This document shows, in pieces, positions 16,407 to 24,538 of a DNA stretch of 50,900 bases. Origin of the DNA: an uncultured Eubacteriales bacterium. Its GTDB lineage: Bacteria > Bacillota > Clostridia > Oscillospirales > Acutalibacteraceae. The stretch lies in assembly GCA_900316025.1 (NCBI GenBank), contig ONBJ01000012.1:1-50900 (forward strand). The letters are read 5' to 3'. The translations under genes were made by a program, and so were the position numbers. The stretch's first letter is position 1, and every line of letters starts with the position of its first letter. Below the pieces are notes generated by a model that worked only from the letters and a program-made list of their open reading frames with translations, was not told where the DNA came from and made no database searches.

Positions 16407-17369
16407 ATGAACATTTCGCTGCTCGGCTGCGGAAGATGGGGCTCTTTTATAGCATGGTATCTTGATAAGACAGGTCACAGCGTATATTCATGGGGACTTG
16501 AAAGCGAAAAGGTATTTCAGGACTTGAAAAGAGAACGCAAAAATATGTACGTGAATTTCAGTGATGACATAGTTATAACTTCTGACCTGACGCAGGCAGT
16601 GGAGCATGCGGAGGTTATGATAATTTCCATAAGTTCACAGGCACTCAGCGGATTTATGGAAAAACTCTCAAAGGAGAATCTCCACGGAAAAGCAATAGTT
16701 CTTTGTATGAAGGGAATCGAAGAAGGAACAGGAAAAAGACTTACACAGATTGTCGGCGAGTACGTTGATACCGAAAAAACACCTGTAGCCGTATGGGTAG
16801 GGCCGGGTCACCCTCAGGACTTCGTAAGAGGAATACCCAACTGTATGGTTATCGATTCCGAAAATGAGCAGCTTAAAATAAAGCTTGTAAATGAATTTTC
16901 AAGTGAACTTATAAGATTTTACATCGGAAAAGATCTGATAGGAACAGAGGTCGGAGCAGCCGCCAAAAACGTTATAGGTATTGCGGCAGGTATGCTTGAC
17001 GGTATGAACTGTACCTCTCTCAAGGGAGCACTTATGTCAAGGGGAACGATGGAAATATCAAGGCTCATAAAGGCTATGGGCGGAAACGAGTTGTCGGCAT
17101 TCGGACTTTGTCATCTTGGAGATTATGAAGCCACACTTTTTTCTCAGTTCAGCCACAACCGCAGATTTGGCGAAATGTTCGTAAAGGGCGAAAGGTTCGA
17201 CAAGCTTGCCGAAGGAGTTTCCACAACAAACGCTCTTGTAAAACTTGGCGAAATGTACAATGTTGATTTGCCTATAGTAAATGCTGTAAGTCAGGTTATA
17301 AACTTCGGCAAAGACCCCAGACAGATATTATCTGATATGTTTTTGCGTAAGATTAAGAACGAATTCTGA
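16407..17369 (+). CDS. gpsA: NAD(P)-dependent glycerol-3-phosphate dehydrogenase
   Basis: Reduces dihydroxyacetone phosphate to sn-glycerol 3-phosphate for phospholipid synthesis. The N-terminal Rossmann motif LLGCGRWGSFIAWYL is clear. A GPGHPQDF segment occupies the place of the usual GPSHAEE loop, KNVIGIAAGMLDGM carries the family Lys, and LCHLGDYEATLFSQFSHNRRFGE matches the C-terminal substrate domain. At 320 residues it is slightly shorter than typical (about 330-340). The variant GPGHPQDF and LCHLGDYE sequences differ from textbook GpsA, so this is a divergent clade. The start follows a family A repeat, with only a weak GAGAG as RBS. Confidence 0.85.
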   Translation: MNISLLGCGRWGSFIAWYLDKTGHSVYSWGLESEKVFQDLKRERKNMYVNFSDDIVITSDLTQAVEHAEVMIISISSQALSGFMEKLSKENLHGKAIVLCMKGIEEGTGKRLTQIVGEYVDTEKTPVAVWVGPGHPQDFVRGIPNCMVIDSENEQLKIKLVNEFSSELIRFYIGKDLIGTEVGAAAKNVIGIAAGMLDGMNCTSLKGALMSRGTMEISRLIKAMGGNELSAFGLCHLGDYEATLFSQFSHNRRFGEMFVKGERFDKLAEGVSTTNALVKLGEMYNVDLPIVNAVSQVINFGKDPRQILSDMFLRKIKNEF

Positions 17370-17397
17370 TTTATTTCTGTTAAGATTAAAATTTTAC

Positions 17398-17426
17398 TTG
17401 ACTTTTTATACGAAAAAGCGTATAAA
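17398..17426 (+). promoter_or_regulatory. Sigma-A promoter of the ilvA T-box leader
   Basis: TTGACT (17398-17403), 17-bp spacer, TATAAA (17421-17426). A small palindrome (TTATACG/CGTATAA) fills the spacer and overlaps the -10, so it could also be an operator or the end of the gpsA transcript. Confidence 0.7.
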
Positions 17427-17433
17427 TTGTTAT

Positions 17434-17727
17434 AGTGTTCAATTAACTAAAAAGCTGTGATAAGGATAAGGAGCAGTCATCTTTATTTTCAGAGAGCCGA
17501 TGTTTTGGTGGAAATCGGCAGGGGAGGACTGAATACCATCACCTTTAAGCTGACCTCTGAACGTTTGAAAAAAACAAGTAGGAGAGTTCGGGTTTCTCCC
17601 GTTACAGGGAAAGCATTTTCAATATTTTTATTTGATGATGCTGCAAAGAGGTCTGTTTTTCAGGCAATTAAGGTGGTACCACGGAATGTTCGTCTTTCGT
17701 CCTTTTTTCGGGACGAAAGACTTTTTT
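17434..17727 (+). ncRNA. T-box riboswitch (probable isoleucine specifier) of ilvA
   Basis: The T-box core is unmistakable: AAGGTGGTACCACGGA at 17670-17685, followed by a terminator. A long 5' region before it (from about 17450) fits Stem I. Within it, GAATACCATCACC (17531-17543) offers the specifier ATC (Ile, 17538-17540) followed by A. Uncharged tRNA-Ile would favour the antiterminator and switch on ilvA. The Ile assignment is inferred from position and from the downstream gene. Confidence 0.93.
17692..17727 (+). terminator. T-box attenuator terminator
   Basis: GTCTTTCGTCC (17692-17702) pairs with GGACGAAAGAC (17711-17721), followed by six T (17722-17727). It lies directly after the T-box sequence, as expected for the alternative to the antiterminator. 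Confidence 0.93.
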
Positions 17728-17803
17728 ATGTTGGTTGTACCGAATGACGCTTTGACAGACCTCGGTATCAGTTCTATAATTTTCTTCAGGAGATGTTTTT
17801 TTA

Positions 17804-19003
17804 ATGCTAACTTTAGACAGAATTTATCACGCATCATACGTCTTGAAAAATGCTGTAAGACCTACGGATATTATAAAATGCTCTGACGATGTTGTCCCGG
17901 GTGTAAAGGTTTATCTGAAAACAGAAAACCTTCAGGTTACGGGTTCGTTCAAGGTAAGAGGAGCATACTATAAAATATCACAGCTTACAGATGAGGAAAA
18001 GGCAAAGGGTGTTATAGCCTGTTCGGCAGGAAATCACGCTCAGGGTGTTGCACGTGCGGCTACAAAAATGGGTATAAAATCCCTGATATGTATTCCCGAT
18101 GCCGCTCCGATAAGCAAAATAGAAGCAACAAAGCGTCTTGGTGCTGAAGTTTGTCTTGTAAAGGGTACATATGATGATGCCTATGCAAAAGCCGTTGAAC
18201 TTCAGAAGGAAAGCGGAGCTACATTTATACACCCGTTTGACGATGACCTTGTTATCGCAGGACAGGGAACAATAGGACTTGAAATTATCAATACAAAGCC
18301 TGATATTGACGCAGTGGTTGTTCCCGTAGGCGGAGGCGGACTTGTTTCGGGTGTTGCATTTGCAATAAAGTCGCTTGACCCCAATATAAAGGTATACGGT
18401 GTTCAGGCAGAGGGTGCTCCCTCAATGGTAAACAGCGTAAAGCACGGACAAATCGAAACTCTGGACAGCGTTCATACTTTTCAGGACGGTATAGCCGTAA
18501 AGACACCAGGAACACTTACCTATGAAATAACCAGCAAATATGTAGATGACCTTATCACGGTAACAGATGATGAATGTGCAGCAGCAATTCTCAAGCTTAT
18601 AGAACGTCAGAAACTCGTAACAGAGGGTGCGGGAGCAAATGCCTTTGCGGCAGTTATGTTCAATAAAATTCCCGACCTTCAGGGCAAAAAGGTATGCTGT
18701 CTGCTTTCGGGAGGAAATATAGATGTTACTATACTTTCAAGGGTTATCAACAGAGGTTTGCAGATGAGCGGACGACTTGTTGACCTTACAATAGAGCTTA
18801 TAGACAAACCGGGTCAGCTTCAGGAGGTTTCCGACATTATAGCAAATATGGGCGGAAATGTAGTTTCTGTTGCTCATGACCGTGCTGATTTAAGTTCGGA
18901 TATAAATGCCTGCTATCTGCGTATAAGTATGGAAACAAGAAATCAGGAACATGCAGATGCAATAAAAAATGCCTTTAACGAAAGAGGCTACAAAATAATC
19001 TGA
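17804..19003 (+). CDS. ilvA: Threonine ammonia-lyase with ACT domain
   Basis: Converts threonine to 2-oxobutanoate, the first step of isoleucine synthesis, through enamine/imine intermediates. The PLP Lys is residue 50 in TGSFKVRGA. SAGNHAQGVA binds the substrate carboxylate side, and VGGGGLVSG is the glycine-rich phosphate loop. One ACT domain (GRLVDLTIELIDKPGQLQEV, from about residue 325) closes the 399-residue protein, resembling the shorter clostridial form. AGGAG precedes the ATG. Control by an Ile-type T-box supports a biosynthetic rather than catabolic role. ridA follows 83 bp downstream. Confidence 0.95.
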   Translation: MLTLDRIYHASYVLKNAVRPTDIIKCSDDVVPGVKVYLKTENLQVTGSFKVRGAYYKISQLTDEEKAKGVIACSAGNHAQGVARAATKMGIKSLICIPDAAPISKIEATKRLGAEVCLVKGTYDDAYAKAVELQKESGATFIHPFDDDLVIAGQGTIGLEIINTKPDIDAVVVPVGGGGLVSGVAFAIKSLDPNIKVYGVQAEGAPSMVNSVKHGQIETLDSVHTFQDGIAVKTPGTLTYEITSKYVDDLITVTDDECAAAILKLIERQKLVTEGAGANAFAAVMFNKIPDLQGKKVCCLLSGGNIDVTILSRVINRGLQMSGRLVDLTIELIDKPGQLQEVSDIIANMGGNVVSVAHDRADLSSDINACYLRISMETRNQEHADAIKNAFNERGYKII

Positions 19004-19086
19004 TTTATAAAAATGCGTCTACAGGATTTTTTCGTAATGCTGAAATCCTGTATGTAATAATATTTGACAATGATGGAGGAATAAAA

Positions 19087-19461
19087 ATGTCAGAAAAAAT
19101 TTATACAAAAAATGCACCCGATGCAATAGGTCCTTACTCTCAGGCTGTAGTAAGCGGAGGTCTTGTATTTACATCAGGTCAGATAGCAATAAATCCCGCA
19201 ACGGGCTGTGTTGAGGCTCAGACCATAGCAGAGCAGACCGAACAGGTTATGAAAAATCTCGGAGCTGTTCTTGAGGCAGCAGGCTCAGGCTATGACAAAG
19301 CCGTAAAGACAGTATGCTTCCTTGCAAATATGAGCGATTTCGGAGTATTCAACGAAATTTACGGAAAATACTTTTCAGGAAAGCCTGCACGTTCGTGCGT
19401 TGCAGCAAAGGAGCTTCCCAAGGGCGTTCTCGTAGAAGTAGAGGTTATAGCTGAGGTGTAA
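19087..19461 (+). CDS. ridA: Reactive intermediate/imine deaminase RidA
   Basis: A 124-residue YjgF/YER057c/UK114 protein of the usual length. KNAPDAIGPYSQAVVSGGLVFTSGQIAI and the C-terminal PARSCVAAKELPKGVLVEVEVIA, with the conserved Arg, are diagnostic. RidA hydrolyses the reactive 2-aminoacrylate and 2-aminocrotonate enamines released by PLP enzymes such as IlvA, so its place directly after ilvA makes functional sense. GGAGG precedes the ATG. A hairpin (ACAGGATTT/AAATCCTGT, about 19021-19050) lies in the gap after ilvA, and a terminator follows ridA. Confidence 0.96.
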   Translation: MSEKIYTKNAPDAIGPYSQAVVSGGLVFTSGQIAINPATGCVEAQTIAEQTEQVMKNLGAVLEAAGSGYDKAVKTVCFLANMSDFGVFNEIYGKYFSGKPARSCVAAKELPKGVLVEVEVIAEV

Positions 19462-19502
19462 GAGCCTTTCTAAATGAAAAAGTTATAAATATACGTTTCA
19501 GG

Positions 19503-19530
19503 CACTCGACTGTCAGGTCGGGTGTTTTTT
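19503..19530 (+). terminator. Terminator of the ilvA-ridA unit
   Basis: CACTCGAC (19503-19510) / GTCGGGTG (19517-19524) with one T-G wobble, then six T. Confidence 0.85.
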
Positions 19531-19593
19531 CTTGTCCGTAAAAGCATAATGTATATTTTTCCGGATTTGCTGATTTATAGTTTAAAGTAGCTT

Positions 19594-19628
19594 TTGTGAC
19601 ATAATTTTCCGAAATCCTGTGAGATAAT
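19594..19628 (+). promoter_or_regulatory. Possible long-spacer spoIIG-type promoter
   Basis: GATAAT (19623-19628) is a fair -10, and GTGACA (19596-19601) lies 21 bp upstream of it, longer than the usual 17. In Bacillus subtilis the spoIIG promoter has an unusually long spacer and is activated by Spo0A. The flanking TTTTGTGACA only loosely resembles a Spo0A box. Weakly supported. Confidence 0.3.
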
Positions 19629-19653
19629 ATATCAAGAGGGGAGGTGAGGTATA

Positions 19654-20541
19654 ATAGGCAGGACAATTTATATAGACATACTGCTGGGTATCAATATTAT
19701 AGTGAATTACTTCATACTTGTTTCCACAGCGAAATTCCGAAGGCTTAATCCGAAAAAAGCAAGGCTGGTATCGGGAAGTATTTTCGGTGCTTTATGTTCA
19801 TTGATAATATTGCTGCCTGATATGCCGTTCGCTGTGAGCTGGATTATGAAGTCGGCGGTTTCACTTGCGATTGTACTTATAACTTTCGGGTATGTAAATC
19901 TTAGATCACTTGTAAAGAATACGGCAGTATTTTTTATGATAAGTTTCTGCTTCTGCGGATTTATGCTTTTTGTGTGGTTCATATTTACTCCTAAAGGAAT
20001 GGTTATAAGAAATTCCGTTGTATATTTCAGCATATCGCCTGTGATAATGATAATAACAACGGTTATATGCTATGCAGTGATAAACGTAATTACACGTATA
20101 ACCGAAAGACCGCCGCCAAAAAACGAGATATGCAAAATAAGGATAATAAACAACAATCATTTCAGCGAATTTTACGGAAAGAGCGATACAGGGAATACAC
20201 TCTGCGAGCCGTTCAGTAATGCACCTGTAATAGTTGTCAATGAAAATGCGTTAAAGGACACAGCAGAGAAGGAGTTCATAAATCTTATGTATACAAAAGA
20301 GCCTGAATGTATGTTGAAGGGAAAATACCGTTTAATACCGTTTCATTCTGTCGGAGGAAGCGGACTTTTACCTGCATTTGTACCAAAGGAAGTATATATA
20401 GATAACGTGTACTGCGGTATGAGGATATATGTGGCAGTATGCAGAAATACAATTTCGGAGGGAGAAATAAAAGCGATGGTAAATCCTGAAATTATTGAAG
20501 CAGTAAAGGGTGATTTTGATGATAGCTGTAAAATTATATAA
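19654..20541 (+). CDS. spoIIGA: Sigma-E processing peptidase SpoIIGA (apparent AUA start)
   Basis: A membrane aspartic-type protease that activates pro-sigma-E in the mother cell during sporulation. The N-terminal half has hydrophobic helices ([23 protein letters not shown] at the start). The C-terminal half carries [24 protein letters not shown], which contains the D-T-G-like protease motif, and [15 protein letters not shown]. The family's first helix begins upstream of any ATG, GTG or TTG in frame. A strong GGAGGTGA (19640-19647) lies 6 bp before ATA at 19654, and an in-frame TGA at 19645 closes the frame further up. The GTG at 19702 would delete most of helix 1. sigE follows with a short overlap. 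Confidence 0.88.
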   Translation: MGRTIYIDILLGINIIVNYFILVSTAKFRRLNPKKARLVSGSIFGALCSLIILLPDMPFAVSWIMKSAVSLAIVLITFGYVNLRSLVKNTAVFFMISFCFCGFMLFVWFIFTPKGMVIRNSVVYFSISPVIMIITTVICYAVINVITRITERPPPKNEICKIRIINNNHFSEFYGKSDTGNTLCEPFSNAPVIVVNENALKDTAEKEFINLMYTKEPECMLKGKYRLIPFHSVGGSGLLPAFVPKEVYIDNVYCGMRIYVAVCRNTISEGEIKAMVNPEIIEAVKGDFDDSCKII

Positions 20542-21229
20542 TCTGATACTTAATATCAGAGAAAGACTTTTCGGACGCAACGGAATATACTATATAAACG
20601 GTTCGCAGACGCTGCCGCCTCCGCTGAAAAAGTCGGAGGAAGAGATAGTTATGGAAAGAATAACAGGCGGCGATGACAGGGCAAGAGAAATACTGATAAC
20701 GCATAATTTAAGGCTTGTCGTATACATAGCTAAAAAGTTTGAAGCAACGGGAGCAAATTCTGAGGATTTGATTTCGATAGGAACTATAGGACTTATAAAG
20801 GCAGTAAATACATTTTGTCCTCAAAGGAACATAAAGCTTGCAACATATGCTTCAAGGTGTATAGAAAACGAAATACTTATGTATCTGAGAAAAAGTACGC
20901 AGCTTAAAAATGAAATATCCATTGATGAGCCTCTCAACGTAGACTGGGACGGAAATGAACTGTTGCTGAGCGATGTACTCGGAAGTGACAGCGATATTGT
21001 AAACAGAAATATGGAGCAGGAAGCGGAATGCAAGGTACTTCTTGAAGCTGTAAACAGACTTGAACCACGTGCCAGACAGATTACGGTTTTAAGGTTCGGA
21101 CTTATGGGAAACAGGGAGCATACGCAGAAGGAAGTAGCGGTAATGCTCGGAATATCTCAGTCATATATATCAAGGCTTGAAAAAAAGATAATAAATAAAT
21201 TAAAAAAAGAACTTTCTTCGGCGATATGA
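20519..21229 (+). CDS. sigE: Sporulation sigma factor sigma-E
   Basis: Early mother-cell sigma factor of endospore formation. The N-terminal propeptide (about 25-30 residues, [16 protein letters not shown]) is the part removed by SpoIIGA. Region 2 shows [31 protein letters not shown] and the -10 recognition helix [19 protein letters not shown]. Region 4 ends with the helix-turn-helix [24 protein letters not shown] at 20519 follows AAAGGGTGAT; a GTG at 20510 is possible but lies inside that RBS. It overlaps the spoIIGA end by 23 bp, suggesting translational coupling. The sigG gene that often follows in Bacilli and Clostridia is not next here. Confidence 0.96.
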   Translation: MIAVKLYNLILNIRERLFGRNGIYYINGSQTLPPPLKKSEEEIVMERITGGDDRAREILITHNLRLVVYIAKKFEATGANSEDLISIGTIGLIKAVNTFCPQRNIKLATYASRCIENEILMYLRKSTQLKNEISIDEPLNVDWDGNELLLSDVLGSDSDIVNRNMEQEAECKVLLEAVNRLEPRARQITVLRFGLMGNREHTQKEVAVMLGISQSYISRLEKKIINKLKKELSSAI

Positions 21230-21300
21230 ATTAAATTTTTTATTTTGGTAAATATAAAGATATGCCAGAAGGTAAATTCACATTTACAGGAGAAATAAAA

Positions 21301-21666
21301 ATGAAAAAAACTATTTCTATATTGTTGACATCCATAATGACCTTTACAGTAATGTCTGTTCTTATGACAGGCTGCGGAGAAAAAGGAAAGATAGGAAACG
21401 GAAACAGCGGAACAATTACCGATAATGCGGAAAATGCGACAAATGCCGTAACCGAGATTGTAACAGAGGAAATGACAGTAGCCGAAATGATGACAGACGA
21501 AGCCGCAACGGATAATGTGACAGCAACAGAGGACGTTACCGTAGTTGAACAGGTAAGCGAAGCTGATACACAGGGAATTGCAGGAGAAATAGGTGATGCA
21601 ATAGACGACGGAGTATCTAATATTGCCGAGGGAATTTTCGGAACGGAGAGTCCGACAAACGACTGA
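21301..21666 (+). CDS. Small acidic lipoprotein, unknown function
   Basis: A 121-residue protein with a lipoprotein signal (KKTISILLTSIMTFTVMSVLMTGC; lipobox LMTGC, acylated Cys about residue 24), then a Gly/Asn linker and a Thr/Glu/Ala/Val-rich acidic region (TEIVTEEMTVAEMMTDEAATDN). It ends with an amphipathic stretch (IAGEIGDAIDDGVSNIAEGIFG). ACAGGAG before ATG 21301 sets the start; an ATG at 21262 has no RBS and would put a charged extension before the signal. I do not recognise a family. It follows sigE by about 70 bp, but a link to sporulation is only positional. Confidence 0.8.
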   Translation: MKKTISILLTSIMTFTVMSVLMTGCGEKGKIGNGNSGTITDNAENATNAVTEIVTEEMTVAEMMTDEAATDNVTATEDVTVVEQVSEADTQGIAGEIGDAIDDGVSNIAEGIFGTESPTND

Positions 21667-21717
21667 TACAGTGTATGATATAGTACTGACGTTCAGAGCC
21701 AGAGCGATTATGTTCAG

Positions 21718-21761
21718 AAACAGAGGTATCAGGCATTTTTAAGTGCCTGATACCTCTGTTT
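21718..21761 (+). terminator. Terminator of the spoIIGA-sigE-lipoprotein unit
   Basis: Perfect 18-bp stem from AAACAGAGGTATCAGGCA (21718-21735) to TGCCTGATACCTCTGTTT (21744-21761). Only a short U tract follows on the plus strand, so efficiency may be moderate. Confidence 0.8.
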
Positions 21762-21849
21762 TGCTGATTATTATTTTCTGAAGAAAATGTGCCTGACTAT
21801 CTTATGTTAAATACTCATATTTTTTTGTAAAATTATGAGTTTTATCATA

Positions 21850-21878
21850 TTGCCTGTAAAGGTACAACGTGTTATAAT
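21850..21878 (+). promoter_or_regulatory. Putative sigma-A promoter of the P-type ATPase gene
   Basis: TTGCCT (21850-21855), 17-bp spacer, TATAAT (21873-21878), about 40 bp before the start codon. Confidence 0.65.
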
Positions 21879-21919
21879 GAACTAAGTATTTTGTATATTT
21901 GGGGTTTGGAGGAAAATCC

Positions 21920-24331
21920 GTGGAAAAGGAAAAAGTAAGATTTAATCCTGAAATTGACAAGGGTCTGACCGATGAACAGGTAAGTCAGAGATTTGAACAG
22001 GGATATTACAACAAGGCAAGCGATTTTGAAACCAAATCGGTATGGAGAATATTGCAGGACAATGTGTGTACGCTGTTCAATGCTATGAACGCACTGCTTG
22101 CCCTATGTGTATGTTTGGTAGGCTCGTATAAAAATGCGTTGTTTATGGTTATCATAACTATAAATGCACTTATCGGAACGGTACAGGAAATAAGGGCAAG
22201 AAATACGATAAAAAAGCTTTCAATAGTAAACTCTCAGAAAGTAGATGCTGTACGAAACGGAAAGATTGAAAATATTGATATAAACAGCATAGTACTTGAT
22301 GATATATTCTTTCTTTCGCAGGGACAGCAGATACCAACGGACTGTATTGTTCTGGAGGGTGAGTGCGAGGTAAATGAATCACTGCTTACAGGTGAATCCG
22401 ATGCCGTTTTCAAGAAAGCCGGCGACACGCTTATATCGGGAAGCTTTATGGTAAGCGGAAAATGTACGGTAAAAGCGGAAAAGGTCGGAGAAGATAATTA
22501 TGCCTCAAACATTTTCAACGGTGCAAAGTACGTTAAGAAAGTTGATTCTCAGATTATGAAATCGCTGAATTTCATAATAAAGAATATGGTAATGCTGATT
22601 ATTCCCGTAGGACTTCTGCTTTTCGGCAGGCAGTATATGGCAACGGATTTCAGCGATATACAGAAAGCTGTTGTCGGTGCAGTAGCAGCGTTAATCGGTA
22701 TGATACCTGAGGGACTTATACTGCTTACAAGTACAGTGCTTGCCGTTGGTGTAATAAGGCTTTCACAAAGAAAGGTTCTTGTACAGGAAATGTTCTGTAT
22801 AGAAACCCTTGCCAGAGTAGACGTTCTGTGCCTTGACAAGACAGGTACTATAACAGAAGGCTGTATGGAGGTAAGGAGTGTAATAGCTGCCGAAAATGAA
22901 AGCTATGAAAAGCTTGAAAAAGCCCTGAATGCAATATCCAAATTTTCAAAGGACAGCAATCCTACAATAAACGCCATAAAACAAAGATATACGGGTATGA
23001 CCGATTATAAAGCCGAAAGCTTTGTAGCATTTTCTTCAGAAAAGAAGTGGTCGGGAATAAGTTTCGGAAAAGACGGTACATACGTTATGGGTGCTGAAGA
23101 ATTTATATTCGGCGGCAAAAACGAAAGTATACAGAAACTTACAAAGAATGTTTCAAAGGGTTACAGAATTATAACGCTTGCCTATTCGGAAAGCAGTTTC
23201 AACGGCAGAGAACTTCCGGATAACTTAAAACCTCTGGGTGTTGTTATTCTCAGGGACAAGATAAGAGCAGAAGCAAAGGATACTCTTAAGTACTTTGATG
23301 AGCAGGGCGTACAGCTCAAGGTTATTTCGGGAGATAACGTAGAAACAGTATCGGCTGTTGCAAAGAATGCGGGACTTAAGGATTACGAAAAGACAATAGA
23401 CGCAACAACGCTCAAAACCGAAGATGATATATATGATGCTGTGGAAAAATATTCCGTTTTCGGACGTGTTACTCCAAAGCAGAAACTCCAGATGGTAAAG
23501 GCTCTGCAAAAACATGAGCATACGGTCGCAATGACAGGTGACGGTGTAAACGATGTTCTTGCACTGAAAGAGGCTGACTGTTCGGTTGCTATGGCAAGCG
23601 GCAGTGAAGCGGCAAGATGTGTTTCTCAGCTTGTGTTACTTGACTCAAATTTTTCATCTATGCCCAAGGTTGTCGCTGAGGGCAGACGTTCAATCAACAA
23701 TATACAGCGTTCGGCTTCTCTTTTCCTTGTCAAGACGATATTTTCAACAATACTTGCGGTTATATTCGTTTTCTGGGGCGAAAGCTATCCTTTCTCACCT
23801 ATACAGATGACGCTTGTAAATGTATTCTGCATAGGCTTCCCCTCGTTTATACTCGCTCTTGAACCTAACAACAACAGAATACAGGGCAATTTTATTATAA
23901 ATGTGTTAAACAGAGCCATTCCTGGAGGACTTACTGTAGTTCTTTCGGTTGTGCTTGTAACCGCACTGGGCATAATCTTCAATCTTGAACCTGATTTTGT
24001 ATCTACCCTTGCTATATCGGTTACAGCTTTTGTCGGTCTTATGGTTATATATAAAACCTCGCTTCCGTTCAATATTATAAGAATTGTTATGTTTTCTGTC
24101 TGCTGCGGCGGAATATTGTTTGGTGTTGTCTGGTCTAAGGGTGTATGCGAGGCACTGGAAATCGGAAACTTTTTTGGCTTTGTTGATATGAGCCTGATAT
24201 TTTTAATATATTTTGTGATATGTGCATTAATTGCCTTTATGGAGTTCTTTCTGTTCAACAAGTTCAGGGATAAATTTAATCTCAACCGTCTTTACGGGAA
24301 GATTTTCAAAAAAAGCGATTTGTTTGATTAA
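21920..24331 (+). CDS. P-type cation-transporting ATPase (CtpE/Ca2+-like)
   Basis: An 803-residue membrane ATPase. The actuator domain has LTGES, the phosphorylation site is DKTGTITEG (Asp about residue 305), and the hinge is TGDGVNDVLALKEAD. The membrane segment before it is IGMIPEGLILLTSTVLAVG, and the linker VLVQEMFCIETLARVDVLCLDKTG resembles CtpE-type transporters, for which a Ca2+ role is reported in mycobacteria. No CPC or HMA heavy-metal domain is present, so it is not a copper or cadmium pump. GTG at 21920 is chosen because GGAGG lies 7 bp upstream; the frame is open further up (TTG 21899) but that start would overlap the RBS. Monocistronic. The exact ion is unproven. Confidence 0.88.
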   Translation: MEKEKVRFNPEIDKGLTDEQVSQRFEQGYYNKASDFETKSVWRILQDNVCTLFNAMNALLALCVCLVGSYKNALFMVIITINALIGTVQEIRARNTIKKLSIVNSQKVDAVRNGKIENIDINSIVLDDIFFLSQGQQIPTDCIVLEGECEVNESLLTGESDAVFKKAGDTLISGSFMVSGKCTVKAEKVGEDNYASNIFNGAKYVKKVDSQIMKSLNFIIKNMVMLIIPVGLLLFGRQYMATDFSDIQKAVVGAVAALIGMIPEGLILLTSTVLAVGVIRLSQRKVLVQEMFCIETLARVDVLCLDKTGTITEGCMEVRSVIAAENESYEKLEKALNAISKFSKDSNPTINAIKQRYTGMTDYKAESFVAFSSEKKWSGISFGKDGTYVMGAEEFIFGGKNESIQKLTKNVSKGYRIITLAYSESSFNGRELPDNLKPLGVVILRDKIRAEAKDTLKYFDEQGVQLKVISGDNVETVSAVAKNAGLKDYEKTIDATTLKTEDDIYDAVEKYSVFGRVTPKQKLQMVKALQKHEHTVAMTGDGVNDVLALKEADCSVAMASGSEAARCVSQLVLLDSNFSSMPKVVAEGRRSINNIQRSASLFLVKTIFSTILAVIFVFWGESYPFSPIQMTLVNVFCIGFPSFILALEPNNNRIQGNFIINVLNRAIPGGLTVVLSVVLVTALGIIFNLEPDFVSTLAISVTAFVGLMVIYKTSLPFNIIRIVMFSVCCGGILFGVVWSKGVCEALEIGNFFGFVDMSLIFLIYFVICALIAFMEFFLFNKFRDKFNLNRLYGKIFKKSDLFD

Positions 24332-24357
24332 TGTCTGCTCTGAAAGAAAAATACCGT

Positions 24358-24499
24358 GAAGCCGTCAGCCGTGGCGGTGATTTCAGCCCCTCGTGAAATT
24401 TATGTTTCACGAGGGGGGTCTTTTAAGCTGTGAAGCTTAAAAGACTGCTCAAGGATAAATCCTTGAGCAGCTGAAATCACCGCCACGGCTGACGGCTTC
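24358..24499. repeat. Family B cloverleaf element, copy B4 (perfect four-way junction)
   Basis: A 29-bp perfect closing stem (24358-24386 with 24471-24499) brackets three perfect hairpins: 24387-24416 (CCCCTCGTGAAA / complement, loop TTTATG), 24418-24445 (GTCTTTTAAGCT / complement, loop GTGA) and 24446-24469 (TGCTCAAGGA / complement, loop TAAA). Only one or two bases are unpaired at the junction. The stem next to the junction reads GGTGATTTCAG, against GGCGATTGCAG in B2 and B3. It lies between the convergent ATPase and SDR genes, where it could act as a bidirectional terminator, although T tracts are weak. Confidence 0.95.
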
Positions 24500-24538
24500 G
24501 TAAACGGCTGTAAAAACAAGCCTGATTTTTTATTTTGA

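Noticed and set aside
24358-24499. tRNA gene, because of the cloverleaf shape
   Set aside because: The arms are too long, there is no T-loop (TTCGANTC), no anticodon loop of 7 nt and no CCA end; only the topology is tRNA-like.
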